A stretch of 64,000 nt of DNA. Origin: Humibacter albus DSM 18994. Lineage in GTDB: Bacteria > Actinomycetota > Actinomycetes > Actinomycetales > Microbacteriaceae. Below are positions 1-8,752 of the stretch, in pieces (the stretch's first letter is position 1; each line of letters opens with the position of its first letter). The stretch is taken from NCBI RefSeq assembly GCF_000421825.1, contig NZ_ATXT01000013.1:62001-126000 (forward strand), written 5' to 3'. A program made the position numbers and the translations under genes. The notes under the pieces were generated by a model, which ran no database searches, had not been told where the DNA came from, and was given only the letters and a program-made list of their open reading frames with translations.

Positions 1-2
1 CT

Positions 3-539
3 CTGCACACCGCGATCCTGGCCGCCGCCTCTCACGGTGACGTCCAGAACCTGGATGTCTCGGCGAACGTCGCGACGCCCGCCGTCACCGCGGACACGTT
101 CGCGACCGTGGACGTGCGAGCCATCCTGCAGCAGAAGTACGGCGTCACAGCGGCGATGGCGAGCCTGCTCGTCCCCAGCGACAACCCGAACGCACGCGCG
201 GCGATCGTTTCCACGGCGCTGACCTATCTCGGCACGCCCTACGTTCTGGGCGGTGCTTCGCACAGCGGCATCGACTGCTCAGGGCTCACGATGGTGGCCT
301 ACGCGGCCGCGGGCATCAGCCTCGCGCATTACGTTCCCGCCCAGGATGCCGTCGGCACGCAGATCTCCGCGTCCGCCGCCCAGCCGGGCGACCTGGTCGT
401 GTTCGACAGCGAAGAGCACATCGGCCTCTACATGGGCAATGGCATGGTGCTGCATGCGCCGACCGAAGGTCGCGATGTCGAGCTCGACCCCCTGACGGAT
501 TGGTCGGGCGAGGGCTACCACTTCACCCGCATCGTCTGA
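3..539 (+). CDS. NlpC/P60 peptidoglycan hydrolase, 5'-truncated by window edge
   Basis: The reading frame is open from the first bases of the window, so the N-terminus lies upstream; 178 residues are visible. The C-terminal half is an NlpC/P60 domain, a cysteine peptidase fold that usually cleaves D-gamma-glutamyl-diaminopimelate bonds in peptidoglycan. Visible motifs are the nucleophile in DCSGLT (codon at 276-278), the catalytic histidine in EEHIGLYMG and a third polar residue in LHAPTEG. The domain is closely similar to that of the next gene ([20 protein letters not shown] is shared), so the two are tandem paralogues. An earlier internal GTG at 108 is not a convincing start because the frame and its secreted-type composition continue upstream. 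Export is inferred from the family; no signal peptide is in view. Confidence 0.9.
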   Translation: MHTAILAAASHGDVQNLDVSANVATPAVTADTFATVDVRAILQQKYGVTAAMASLLVPSDNPNARAAIVSTALTYLGTPYVLGGASHSGIDCSGLTMVAYAAAGISLAHYVPAQDAVGTQISASAAQPGDLVVFDSEEHIGLYMGNGMVLHAPTEGRDVELDPLTDWSGEGYHFTRIV

Positions 540-656
540 GGCGGTCGACGCGGCCTCTATCCGCTGTGGCGTGCAACGTTGGCGGCGCAACCGCCGGCGC
601 GCACGCGTGCAGTCCCCGTTGTACAGCGGGCGATGGGTTTTGGCCCACGAGCTCGT

Positions 657-675
657 CGCGAATGCGTAATTCGCG
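657..675. terminator. stem-loop in the gap between the two NlpC/P60 genes
   Basis: CGCGAAT (657-663) and ATTCGCG (669-675) form a 7-bp perfect stem with a 5-base loop about 120 bases after the first NlpC/P60 stop. No T-tract follows, so a terminator role is only possible. The rest of the 342-base gap (540-881) holds a possible promoter and no gene. I looked for the c-di-AMP (ydaO) riboswitch often found before actinobacterial wall-hydrolase genes and could not recognise its conserved segments. Confidence 0.3.
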
Positions 676-763
676 TCAATTGCGAGGTCGGTGCGAAGCA
701 GCAGGCTCGGCGGCGATTCGGCGTCCGTGGAGACATAAACCACGAACCTCCGAGCGCTCTCAG

Positions 764-791
764 TTGCGGAAAGTGATCATTCCGTTATCGT
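764..791 (+). promoter_or_regulatory. possible promoter of the second NlpC/P60 gene
   Basis: TTGCGG (764-769) and TATCGT (786-791) are separated by 16 bases and lie about 90 bases before the start at 882, leaving a leader that carries a purine-rich GGGAG ribosome-binding site. The match to consensus is moderate. Confidence 0.3.
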
Positions 792-881
792 GGAACTCGG
801 TCGGCTCAGCCGTCCGCATTTTGGGGGACACGGTAGTCCATTGCCCGTACCCCGTGTGCGGAGTAGTCAGGCTGGGAGCAC

Positions 882-2357
882 ATGGGTCGGAGAGCAGCGG
901 TCGCGGCATCGGTCCGCGGCACGGCGTCGAACGCCGATCGCGTGCCCGACTCCTCCGGCGATGAAGCCCTCGACGCTTTCGCGAGTCTCTTCTCCGAGGA
1001 TGCCCCCACACCCTCTCCCGAGTCCGCCGCGCCTCAGCCCGCCTCGTCTCGGCGTGCCGCCGCGCCCGTCTCGTCTCAGCGTGCCGCCGCCCCGGGCCCC
1101 GCGGCCCCCGCGAGCACTCGCGCGCCAGCTCCTGTGGTGGACAGTGCTACCCCGGTCCTGCCTGCGGCCGCGGCCCTGCCGGCGCCCGCGGCCCCGCCGG
1201 CAATTCCGACCTCCGGGCCTGCGCCCGCACCACTCTCGCGCCGCGCCGCCCGCGAACGCGAACGAGAACGCACCTCCGGTGAAGCGCAGCCGCACCGCGA
1301 TGCCTCGGCCCCGGCTTCGGCTTCGGCTTCGGGGCCGTATCCGTCTCGGCGCGCGTTGCGCGAGGCGGCGCACACCCGCGGCGAAGCATTCACGGCAGAG
1401 CGCCCGTCGACCGCTGGGCCTTCGCCCGACGCTGCGCTTTCGCCCGACGCCGCGCTTCGGACGGGGTCGAGGCTCTCGCCCGAGTCGGCATCGACACCTC
1501 AGCCGGCTGCTCCGCGGGCCCCGAGCGCTGTGCAGGCTCCGAGTGGAGCGCCCACGCCGCCGAGCGTTGCGCCCGCTCCACAGAATGCTGAGCCTGTCCG
1601 GCCGAGCGTCGGACGGGCCGACGGCGCCACCGCCTTCAGTCGGCGCGCAGAGCAGCCGGCCGAGCCCCGCGCATCCGCTCACCCCCGCACACACCGGGCG
1701 CCGAAGTCTCGCCGTCCGGCGCTCATCGCGGGGAGCGCCGCCGTTGCCCTCATCCCCGGACTCATGTTCGCCGCGCCGGCGAACGCCGCCGAGCCGCTCA
1801 CTCCGCAGCAGCTCAAGGACACGATCGCCAGCAACTCGAAGATCCTCGCGCAGAAGCTCACGGTTTCTTCCTCGGTCGCCGGCAACAGCGTGCAGACCGA
1901 GAACTACGCCGCGGGCGCGCTCGCGGGCATCGTCGCCGCGGAGTCCGGTCCGGACGGCGCCAACGTCGCGCTGGCACTCGCGGCGGCCTTCAAGAACGGG
2001 GGTGCTCGCGAGCGGATCGTCGAGAAGGCGCTGACCTACCTGGGCGACCCGTATGAGCTCGGCGGTGCATCCCACTCCGGCATCGATTGCTCGGGCCTCA
2101 CCATGGTCGCGTACGCGACCGCGGGGGTGTCACTCGTGCACTACGTGCCGTCGCAAGACGCGGTCGCCACCCCTATCGGCGAAGCCGACGCCCAGCCCGG
2201 CGACCTCGTGTTCTTCAACGACGACGAGCACGTCGCGCTCTACCTCGGCGCGGGCATGATCATCGAGGCTCCGGACTACGGCATCCCCGTGCGCATCGTG
2301 TCACTCGATACCTGGTCTGGCATCGGCTATCACTTCGGTCGGATTCTCAACGACTGA
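882..2357 (+). CDS. secreted NlpC/P60 peptidoglycan hydrolase with long low-complexity N-terminus
   Basis: This protein of 491 residues has three parts. Residues 1-270 are Pro/Ala/Ser-rich and cytoplasmic by position, with repeated SRRAxRE-like motifs (LSRRAARERERE, PSRRALREAAH, FSRRAEQP). A membrane/signal segment at about 275-300 ends in PANAAE, a likely signal-peptidase site. The C-terminus (about 375-491) is an NlpC/P60 domain with Cys403 in DCSGLT and His450 in DEHVALYLG. The expected role is cleavage of peptidoglycan stem peptides outside the cell. The ATG at 882 follows GGGAG at good spacing. The extreme length of the region before the export signal is unusual for a secreted hydrolase. 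A similar layout is seen in the protein at 61429. It is a tandem paralogue of the truncated upstream gene. Confidence 0.9.
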   Translation: MGRRAAVAASVRGTASNADRVPDSSGDEALDAFASLFSEDAPTPSPESAAPQPASSRRAAAPVSSQRAAAPGPAAPASTRAPAPVVDSATPVLPAAAALPAPAAPPAIPTSGPAPAPLSRRAARERERERTSGEAQPHRDASAPASASASGPYPSRRALREAAHTRGEAFTAERPSTAGPSPDAALSPDAALRTGSRLSPESASTPQPAAPRAPSAVQAPSGAPTPPSVAPAPQNAEPVRPSVGRADGATAFSRRAEQPAEPRASAHPRTHRAPKSRRPALIAGSAAVALIPGLMFAAPANAAEPLTPQQLKDTIASNSKILAQKLTVSSSVAGNSVQTENYAAGALAGIVAAESGPDGANVALALAAAFKNGGARERIVEKALTYLGDPYELGGASHSGIDCSGLTMVAYATAGVSLVHYVPSQDAVATPIGEADAQPGDLVFFNDDEHVALYLGAGMIIEAPDYGIPVRIVSLDTWSGIGYHFGRILND

Positions 2358-2368
2358 GCCGAGCGACT

Positions 2369-2457
2369 GAGGCACGCGACTCAGCCGCGCCACCGAGGCA
2401 CGCGACTCAACCGTGCCACTGAGGCACGCGACTCAACCGTGCCACCGAGGCACGCGA
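2369..2457. repeat. 26-bp tandem repeat after the NlpC/P60 gene
   Basis: Three complete 26-bp units (starting at 2369, 2395 and 2421) and a partial fourth (2447-2457) begin GAGGCACGCGACTCA and end in GTGCCAC or GCGCCAC. They differ at only a few positions. The array fills most of the 155-base space between the convergent NlpC/P60 and sensor-kinase genes and codes for nothing evident. Confidence 0.85.
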
Positions 2458-2512
2458 CCGAGGCAAACACTGAGCCGTGCAACCGAGTCGGCGGTCGAGC
2501 GCGGCGCCTGAG

Positions 2513-4024
2513 CTACGCCGTCGCCGACCCGACCGGCCACTCCACCACGACCGTCAGTCCGCCCGTGGGGCTCGGCGAGAAGCGGATGTCGCCGCGCGAG
2601 GCATCCACCAGCGCCGCTACGATCGCCAGGCCCAGCCCGCTGCCGGTCGTCGTGTTGCGTGCGGCGTCGACGCGCGTGAAGCGGTCCAGCGCGATCGGCA
2701 CGAAGTCCGCCGGCATACCCGGTCCGTCGTCGACGATGGTGAGCCTCACGGTGTCGCCGGAGCGATCCAGCCGCGCCGTTATCGTTCCGGCGCCCTTGGC
2801 GACGCCGATCGCCGTGATCGAGTTCGAGATGAGGTTGTCGACCACCCGGCCGAACTCCTGCGCGGAGAGCGCGATGGTGTCGGCGGCGGGCACGTCGGCC
2901 GCGACGTCGAAGTCGATCACGCACTGGATGCCGCGCATCGCCGACGCCTGCCGCATGCGGTCGATCGCCGCCGCGATCTCGCCCTCGAGCTCGGCCCACG
3001 TCGCGGATCCGCGGTGGCCGTGCGCATCGATGCGGGAGAGCTCCAGAAGATTCGTGGCCAGCGTCGACAGTCGCAGCACCGTCTGCTGGGCCTGCCGCAC
3101 GTCCGCGAGCAGAGCGCCGGCGTCGCCGGCATCCAGCTCCGCGAGCTCGAGCTCGCCTCGCAGCACGGCCAGCGGCGTGCGCAACTCGTGGCTGGCATCC
3201 GACACCAGCTGCTTCTCGCGGTCGGCGGATGCCCGCAGCGCGTCGATCAGACCGTTCAACGTCACGGCCAGCGCGGCCAGCTCGTCGCGCACGGGCGGCA
3301 CCTCGAGCAGCTCACCGGCCGGACCGACGTCGGAACCCGCCACGCCGTAACCCATCGCAGCGGAGGCCCTGCCCGACGCCCGAGCACCGGGCGGATCGCC
3401 GCGTCGCATCGAGTTCGCCTCGGCGCGCGACTGGCGCCGGGCGAGCTCGTCGGCCTGCCGGCGCATCACGTTCACCGGCCGCAGCGCCGTGCGAGCCAGG
3501 ATGAACGACGCCAGCGTGAAGCAGGCCACGAGCACGGCGGCCCCGATGATCAGCGCCACGCTGAGCCGGGTGAGCACGAGCGCGTTGGCGTCTTCGTTGC
3601 GAGCACTCACGACGTGGAACGTGCCCGCCGAGGTCGCCACGGGCGAGGCGCGCACGATGTAGCGCCGGCCGTCGGAGGTGACCTCCGTGATCGCCTCGAC
3701 GCCCGTGAAATCCACGCGGCCGTCGGGACGCAACGATTTCGGCAGGCTCGACATGCGCACGTCGCCGGAGGGGGAGACTATCGCCACGTACTGGCCCTCG
3801 CCGGGCGCGGCGTCGATGTCGGTCGGATGATTGCGCAGCTGCTGCTCGAACGGTTCCGCGTCGTGCCGCAGAAGCGTCACCGTCGCGTCATCGAGGATGG
3901 CGCTCACGCCGAGCCGGATGCCGATCACCGCGATCACGCCGATCAGAACGGCGACCACGAAACTGCCCACCGTGATGCGGGCCGTGATGGAGAGGCGGCC
4001 GGAGATGGAGCGCAGCCAGTTCAC
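2513..4024 (-). CDS. two-component sensor histidine kinase
   Basis: This 503-residue membrane kinase pairs with the response regulator encoded just upstream. An N-terminal transmembrane helix lies at about 17-40, an extracytoplasmic sensor region follows, and a second helix lies at about 150-175 before a HAMP-like linker. The HisKA box SHELRTPLAVLRGE carries the phosphorylated histidine. The ATPase domain shows the N box (DNLISNSI), DDGPGMP and GSGLGLAIV. The linker between HAMP and HisKA is lengthened by about 45 residues rich in Gly, Ala and Arg. It starts with GTG at 4024, overlapping the regulator stop by four bases, so translation is coupled. The signal sensed cannot be told from the sequence. 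Confidence 0.93.
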   Translation of the reverse strand: MNWLRSISGRLSITARITVGSFVVAVLIGVIAVIGIRLGVSAILDDATVTLLRHDAEPFEQQLRNHPTDIDAAPGEGQYVAIVSPSGDVRMSSLPKSLRPDGRVDFTGVEAITEVTSDGRRYIVRASPVATSAGTFHVVSARNEDANALVLTRLSVALIIGAAVLVACFTLASFILARTALRPVNVMRRQADELARRQSRAEANSMRRGDPPGARASGRASAAMGYGVAGSDVGPAGELLEVPPVRDELAALAVTLNGLIDALRASADREKQLVSDASHELRTPLAVLRGELELAELDAGDAGALLADVRQAQQTVLRLSTLATNLLELSRIDAHGHRGSATWAELEGEIAAAIDRMRQASAMRGIQCVIDFDVAADVPAADTIALSAQEFGRVVDNLISNSITAIGVAKGAGTITARLDRSGDTVRLTIVDDGPGMPADFVPIALDRFTRVDAARNTTTGSGLGLAIVAALVDASRGDIRFSPSPTGGLTVVVEWPVGSATA

Positions 4025-4743
4025 CGGCCCGGTTCGGCCGACAGGGTGTGCTCAGGCGCATCGAGCGTCTCGAGCCGATACCCCAGGCCGCGCACGGTGG
4101 CGATGCGGATGCCCGTGGTCGACGCGTCCAGCTTGCGCCGCACGTATGAGACGTACTGGTCGAGCACGTTCTGGTCGATGTGCTCGTGGCCTCCCCAGAT
4201 CTCGTCGAGGATGTCGTTGCGCGTCACCATGTCGCCGGCGTGCGTCGCCAGCAGGCGCACGAGCGAGAACTCGCGCGGGCTGAACGCCACCTGCTTGCCG
4301 TTCACGCTCGCCTTGTGCTCGAGCGAGTCGATCGTGAGGTTGCCGACGCGCAGGGTCGGCTTGGCCGAGGCATCGCGTCGAAGCAGCGCGCGCAGCCGCG
4401 CGGCGAGCTCCGCGAACGCGAACGGCTTCGTCAGGTAGTCGTCGGCACCGGAATCGAGCCCGAAGACCCGGTCCTCGACCGCGTCGCGCGCGGTGAGCAG
4501 CAGGATCGGCATGGTGCGTCCGGACTCGCGCACCCGCCGGCACAGCTCGAATCCGCTCATTCCCGGCAGCATCACGTCGACCGCGAGTGCGTCGATGGTG
4601 TTGTCGCGCAGGGTGATCAGGGCATCCACGCCGTTGTCCACGGCGATCACGTCGTACCCCTCGGCGATCAGGCCGCGTCGCAGCAGCCGGGCCATGTCGG
4701 GGTCGTCCTCCACCACCAGAAGGTGTGCGGTCACTTCGTCCAC
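4021..4743 (-). CDS. OmpR/PhoB-family response regulator
   Basis: This protein of 240 residues has a receiver domain (about 5-120) with the acidic pair in VEDDPD, the phospho-acceptor aspartate in AVDVMLPG and the conserved lysine in LTKPF. A winged-helix Trans_reg_C domain (about 135-225) follows, ending in ATVRGLGYRLE. It is the cognate partner of the overlapping sensor kinase. The GTG start at 4743 has GACGAT six bases upstream on the minus strand, matching the leaderless layout of other genes here, though this hexamer is a weak -10. Confidence 0.95.
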   Translation of the reverse strand: MDEVTAHLLVVEDDPDMARLLRRGLIAEGYDVIAVDNGVDALITLRDNTIDALAVDVMLPGMSGFELCRRVRESGRTMPILLLTARDAVEDRVFGLDSGADDYLTKPFAFAELAARLRALLRRDASAKPTLRVGNLTIDSLEHKASVNGKQVAFSPREFSLVRLLATHAGDMVTRNDILDEIWGGHEHIDQNVLDQYVSYVRRKLDASTTGIRIATVRGLGYRLETLDAPEHTLSAEPGR

Positions 4744-4824
4744 GGCCCCATCGTCACAGAATCCGCTGAGCAGGTCGAGAGCGTCTCCTATGGATCCGTT
4801 CAGGCAGGCGGTCGTACGGCACGG

Positions 4825-5262
4825 TCAATCCGCATCCCGGTGCACGAGCCACGACAGCACGATCGCGCTGCGCGTGTGGTCGACGCTGGGCGCGACGCGC
4901 ACGCGTTCGAGGGCGGCCTCGAGGCTCGGGATGTCGCGGGAGCGAATGCGGAGCATCGCGTCGGCGCTTCCCGAGACGGTGCACGCCTCGGCCACCTCGG
5001 GCACGGCGGAAAGGATGCGCTGCAACTCGCTCGGCGCGACGGTGCCCCGGCAGAACAGCTCGACGTACGCCTCGGTGCTCATGCCGTCGATCGTCGGATC
5101 GACGTTCACCGTGAACGAGCGGATCACGCCGTCGGCGACGAGCCGGTCGATGCGACGCTTCACCGCCGAGGCGGACAGTCCGACACGCGAGCCGATGTCA
5201 CCGTAGGAGGCGCGGGAGTTCTCACGCAGGAGGTCGATGATGCTGCGATCCAGGTTGTCCAC
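4825..5262 (-). CDS. Lrp/AsnC-family transcriptional regulator
   Basis: This protein of 145 residues has an AsnC-type helix-turn-helix (about 1-60, DLLRENSRASYGDIGSRVGL) followed by a RAM ligand-binding domain (about 70-140). The family binds amino acids and controls amino-acid metabolism. It is divergent from the ddaH-rocD pair with only 104 bases between starts, so it most likely regulates those genes in response to arginine or a derivative; that is inferred from position. The start is GTG at 5262 with TAGAAT exactly six bases upstream, indicating a leaderless transcript. Confidence 0.93.
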   Translation of the reverse strand: MDNLDRSIIDLLRENSRASYGDIGSRVGLSASAVKRRIDRLVADGVIRSFTVNVDPTIDGMSTEAYVELFCRGTVAPSELQRILSAVPEVAEACTVSGSADAMLRIRSRDIPSLEAALERVRVAPSVDHTRSAIVLSWLVHRDAD

Positions 5263-5268
5263 GCGGTC

Positions 5269-5274
5269 ATTCTA
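5269..5274 (-). promoter_or_regulatory. leaderless -10 element (TAGAAT) of the Lrp gene
   Basis: TAGAAT on the minus strand ends six bases before the GTG at 5262, which would place the transcription start at the start codon. Confidence 0.6.
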
Positions 5275-5366
5275 GGTGGAAACATTGCGTGAGTGCGACC
5301 ATTTGCGCACGAATCATGCGGTCTGTGGCAGACACCACGCAAGATCCCGATGCGAGACTGGAAAGC

Positions 5367-6302
5367 ATGACGGCTATCGACTCCACTGACGCACGCCTTC
5401 GCTCGGCAACGGCGGAACGGGCATCCGATTCCGCAGCGATGAGCGCGACGGATGCTTCGGTGCAGGCGGATGCCGCGCCTCACCGTGCGCCGTCTCACCG
5501 CACCTATCTGATGTGCCGGCCCGAACACTTCACGGTGTCGTACCGGATCAACCCGTGGATGCACCCGCAGGATCCGACGGATACAAACCTCGCGGTGCGG
5601 CAGTGGAACACGTTGTACGAGACCTTCGTGGGGCTCGGCCACGACGTGCACCTGATCGACCCTATCGCCGGCCTCCCCGACATGGTCTATACCGCGAACG
5701 GGGGCTTCGCTATCGACGGCGTCGCGTACGGCGCACTCTTCACCTACCCGCAGCGCGCACCGGAGGGGCCGGCGTTCATGCGCTGGTTCGCCGAGCACGA
5801 CTTCCGCGTCGTAGAGCCGGAGCGCGTGAACGAGGGCGAGGGCGACATCCTGCTGGTCGGCTCACGCATTCTGGCCGGCACCGGTTTTCGCAGCAGCATC
5901 GAGAGCCACGACGAGCTGCGTCGCGTCTTCGACCGCGAGGTCGTGAGCCTCACACTGGTCGACCCGCGCTTTTACCACCTCGACACCGCGCTGGCCGTGC
6001 TCGACCCGCTGAAGGACGACGAGCACGCGAACATCGCGTACGTGCCCGCCGCGTTCGACGAGAAGAGCCGCCGCACGCTCGAGCGGCTCTACCCCGACGC
6101 GATCATCGTGAGCGAAGAGGATGCGGGCATCCTGGGGCTCAATTCCATCTCAGACGGTTACAACATCGTCATCGCCAAGCGCGCTGTCGGGTTCGAGAAG
6201 CAGCTGCGCGAGCGCGGCTACAACCCGATCGGCGTCGACCTGTCCGAACTTCTCCTGGGAGGAGGCGGCGTGAAATGCTGCACTCTGGAACTTCGCCGCT
6301 GA
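5367..6302 (+). CDS. ddaH: dimethylargininase / arginine-deiminase-fold hydrolase
   Basis: This protein of 311 residues belongs to the guanidino-group modifying superfamily. Visible features are the TANGGF substrate loop, EGEGDILLVG, the catalytic histidine in FYHLDTALAVL and the C-terminal nucleophile in GGGVKCCTLEL (Cys304 or Cys305). The family hydrolyses N-methylated arginines to citrulline; related enzymes act on free arginine. An ATG at 5367 preceded by GGAAAG is preferred to the upstream GTG at 5289. The first 50 residues are poorly conserved and Ala/Ser-rich. Its 3' end overlaps rocD by 28 bases. Since rocD uses ornithine, a product of ornithine (arginine dihydrolase activity) rather than citrulline would fit the context better, but sequence alone does not decide this. 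Confidence 0.88.
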   Translation: MTAIDSTDARLRSATAERASDSAAMSATDASVQADAAPHRAPSHRTYLMCRPEHFTVSYRINPWMHPQDPTDTNLAVRQWNTLYETFVGLGHDVHLIDPIAGLPDMVYTANGGFAIDGVAYGALFTYPQRAPEGPAFMRWFAEHDFRVVEPERVNEGEGDILLVGSRILAGTGFRSSIESHDELRRVFDREVVSLTLVDPRFYHLDTALAVLDPLKDDEHANIAYVPAAFDEKSRRTLERLYPDAIIVSEEDAGILGLNSISDGYNIVIAKRAVGFEKQLRERGYNPIGVDLSELLLGGGGVKCCTLELRR

Positions 6303-7561
6303 CATCGGGCGCACTCGACGGGACCGCCGCCGGGGTGCCGGCCGAGGCATCCGCGGGCGAGCCCAACGCCCCGGGACTGCTACGACTCGAAGACGAGCAC
6401 GCTGCGCATAACTACGCACCGCTGCCGGTCGTGATCGCCTCGGGCGAGGGCGCCTGGGTGACGGACGTCGACGGCGCGCGCTACCTGGACTGCCTCGCCG
6501 CGTACTCTGCGGTGAACTTCGGCCATTCGAACCCGCGACTCGTGGCGGCCGCGAAGGCGCAGCTGGATCGCATCACGCTGACCAGCCGGGCGTTCCACCA
6601 CGATCTGCTCGGGCCGTTCGTCACCGAACTGGCGGAGTTGTGCGGCAAGGAGATGGTGCTGCCCATGAACACGGGCGCCGAGGCGGTGGAAACCGGCATC
6701 AAGGTCGCACGCGCATGGGGTTACCGAGTGAAGGGCGTGGCGCCCGACGAGGCGAACATCGTCGTCTTCCACGGCAACTTCCACGGCCGCACGACCACCA
6801 TCGTGGGGTTCAGCGACGACCCGGATGCGCGCGACGGCTTCGGTCCGTTCACGCCGGGCTTCCGTTCGGTTGCCTACGGCGACGCCGCGGCCGTGGCGGA
6901 GGCCATCGACGAGAACACTGTGGCCGTGCTCGTCGAGCCGATCCAGGGCGAGGCCGGCGTGATCGTGCCGCCGGACGACTTCCTGCCGGAGGTGCGCCAG
7001 CTCTGCACCGAGAACGACGTGCTGCTCGTCGCCGACGAGGTGCAGTCCGGGCTGGGCCGCGTCGGCGAGACGTTCGCCTGCTCGCTGTGGGGTGTGGTGC
7101 CCGATGTGTACCTGCTCGGCAAGGCGCTCGGCGGCGGCATCATGCCCGTCTCGGCTGTGGTCGCGGACCGCGACATCCTCGAGGTGATCCGCCCGGGCGA
7201 GCACGGCTCCACCTTCGGCGGCAATCCGCTGGCCTGCGCCGTCGGGCTCGAAGTGATCCGGATGCTCGCCACCGGCGACCCGCAGCGTCGCGCTCGCGAG
7301 CTGGGCGAGCGCCTGCGCGGCGCGCTCGAACGGCTGATCGGACGGGGCGTCACCGCCGTGCGCGGTGCCGGACTGTGGGCGGGCGTCGACGTCGACCCCG
7401 CGATCGGTACGGGACGGGAGCTCTCCGAGCGGCTGATGCGCCGCGGCATCCTGGTGAAGGACACGCACGGCGTGACGATCCGCTTCGCACCGCCGCTCGT
7501 GGTGGAGCCCGCCGACCTCGACTGGGCGGTCACCGAGCTCGCGGCCGCGCTCGCCGAGTAA
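6275..7561 (+). CDS. rocD: ornithine aminotransferase (ornithine--oxo-acid transaminase)
   Basis: This 428-residue class III PLP aminotransferase transfers the delta-amino group of ornithine to 2-oxoglutarate, giving glutamate semialdehyde and glutamate. Lys283 in LLGKALGGG is the PLP lysine; DEVQSGLGR and HGNFHGRT are typical of the family. The ATG at 6275 sits nine bases after an excellent GGGAGGAGG site (6257-6265) and lies inside the ddaH coding region, so the two genes are translationally coupled. The first 35 residues are a variable extension. Together with the Lrp regulator the pair forms a compact arginine/ornithine catabolic unit. Confidence 0.95.
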   Translation: MLHSGTSPLTSGALDGTAAGVPAEASAGEPNAPGLLRLEDEHAAHNYAPLPVVIASGEGAWVTDVDGARYLDCLAAYSAVNFGHSNPRLVAAAKAQLDRITLTSRAFHHDLLGPFVTELAELCGKEMVLPMNTGAEAVETGIKVARAWGYRVKGVAPDEANIVVFHGNFHGRTTTIVGFSDDPDARDGFGPFTPGFRSVAYGDAAAVAEAIDENTVAVLVEPIQGEAGVIVPPDDFLPEVRQLCTENDVLLVADEVQSGLGRVGETFACSLWGVVPDVYLLGKALGGGIMPVSAVVADRDILEVIRPGEHGSTFGGNPLACAVGLEVIRMLATGDPQRRARELGERLRGALERLIGRGVTAVRGAGLWAGVDVDPAIGTGRELSERLMRRGILVKDTHGVTIRFAPPLVVEPADLDWAVTELAAALAE

Positions 7562-7605
7562 CGCGCCCTGCGCCCCTGCCCTCGCTCAGTGAGCACAGTG
7601 TCAGC

Positions 7606-8685
7606 TCAGAAATCCACGAGGCGCACGCCCAACCACTCGGCGAGGTCGGCGATCTCGGCCCGCACCATCTCGTCCTCTTCGGGCTCGAACGGGATGAGCT
7701 GGTGTACGGCGTTCACCCGCAGCACGGCGTTCTCCCTGTCGACCGCGGCATCCAGCAGCCCCATGAACATGTCGCCGATCAGGATCGGGTGCGCGAAGAA
7801 CCCGTACTTGCGCTGCGCCTTCGGCTTGAACTGCTCGAGCACGTACTCGAAGTCGAAGATCTCGCGCAACCGCGGCCGATCGAAGAGCGCGCCGTCGTAC
7901 GGATTCAGGATGGCGACCCGTCCGTCGCTCTCGTCGTCGAGCGCCGCGATCGCCTGCGGGTCGACGCGGAACTTCCAGCTCGACCCTTCGACACTCGCCG
8001 GCTCGCCGGCCTGGCCGACGGGCGTCCAGGGCGACTTCTGCTTCGCGATTCCGGCCGCCTGCAGCCGGCGCTCGGCGAGCATGACGGATGCCTCGTCTTC
8101 CGTATATTCCGGAACGTCCTGCGGGTAGACCCGCTCGGCGAGATCCCAGATGCGGTGGCGGCCCGCCCGCCCGACGATCGCGACCTCCCCCTGATGCGCG
8201 AGGAAGTCGAGCATGTGCGGAACCTGATTGGGTCCGTACCAGCCGCCGTCGTTGTTGCGCGCGACCTCGGCGGTGTCCGGGATCTGCGCGGCGAGCAGCG
8301 GGCCTTCCGCGCGGAGGCGGGCGAGGACATCCGCGCGGAACTTCGTGTTCGCCTCCAGCCACTGCCTGCTGCTCGCGCGCTTCGGCCACGTGCGCATCGA
8401 GGGCATCAGGAGGGGAAGCATGCTCATCGGGCGAAAAGTGCCGTCGAGCTCGAACATGGCCCGGTCGAGCTCGACGGCCTTCGTCAGCTGGCCCGGCTCG
8501 TACGACCAGCCGATGCGGGACCACAACGTGGTGTGCTGGCACGGGGCGATCACCGCGGTCGGGTCGATCTTGATGGCCAGCAGCTGCTCCGCCACCTCGA
8601 CGACATCGCTCGGCCGCTCGGCGTCGAGCAGCTGGGCGCGCACCGCGATGCGCCGCGCCTCGTCGCGGGTGAGGGCGTGAACCAC
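7606..8685 (-). CDS. winged-helix YcaQ/AlkX-family protein (DNA glycosylase-like)
   Basis: This protein of 359 residues is of the HTH_42 (PF06224) family that includes the interstrand-crosslink DNA glycosylase YcaQ. Visible features are WSRIGWSYEPGQLTKAVELD, a central winged-helix stretch (EVAIVGRAGRHRIWDLAERVYP) and the C-terminal AILNPYDGALFDRPRLREIF region. The GTG at 8685 (VVHALTRDEARRIAVRAQ) is chosen because it begins the conserved domain; longer frames run into the divergent GH3 promoter. It is convergent with rocD (44-base gap). A role in alkylation or crosslink repair is inferred from the family, and catalytic identity was not verified residue by residue. Confidence 0.85.
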   Translation of the reverse strand: MVHALTRDEARRIAVRAQLLDAERPSDVVEVAEQLLAIKIDPTAVIAPCQHTTLWSRIGWSYEPGQLTKAVELDRAMFELDGTFRPMSMLPLLMPSMRTWPKRASSRQWLEANTKFRADVLARLRAEGPLLAAQIPDTAEVARNNDGGWYGPNQVPHMLDFLAHQGEVAIVGRAGRHRIWDLAERVYPQDVPEYTEDEASVMLAERRLQAAGIAKQKSPWTPVGQAGEPASVEGSSWKFRVDPQAIAALDDESDGRVAILNPYDGALFDRPRLREIFDFEYVLEQFKPKAQRKYGFFAHPILIGDMFMGLLDAAVDRENAVLRVNAVHQLIPFEPEEDEMVRAEIADLAEWLGVRLVDF

Positions 8686-8752
8686 GTGACCGAGGCTAGT
8701 CGCGAGCACTGACAGGCTGCGCTTGTTCAGGGATGAGGGCAACAATGGGCGC

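Noticed and set aside
540-881. A c-di-AMP (ydaO-type) riboswitch before the second NlpC/P60 gene
   Set aside because: The position would be typical, but I could not find the conserved internal segments or pair the outer helix, so it is not claimed.
2477-4438. A 653-residue plus-strand frame opposite the sensor kinase and regulator
   Set aside because: It is Arg/Ala/His-rich shadow translation of two certain genes on the other strand and shows no domain.
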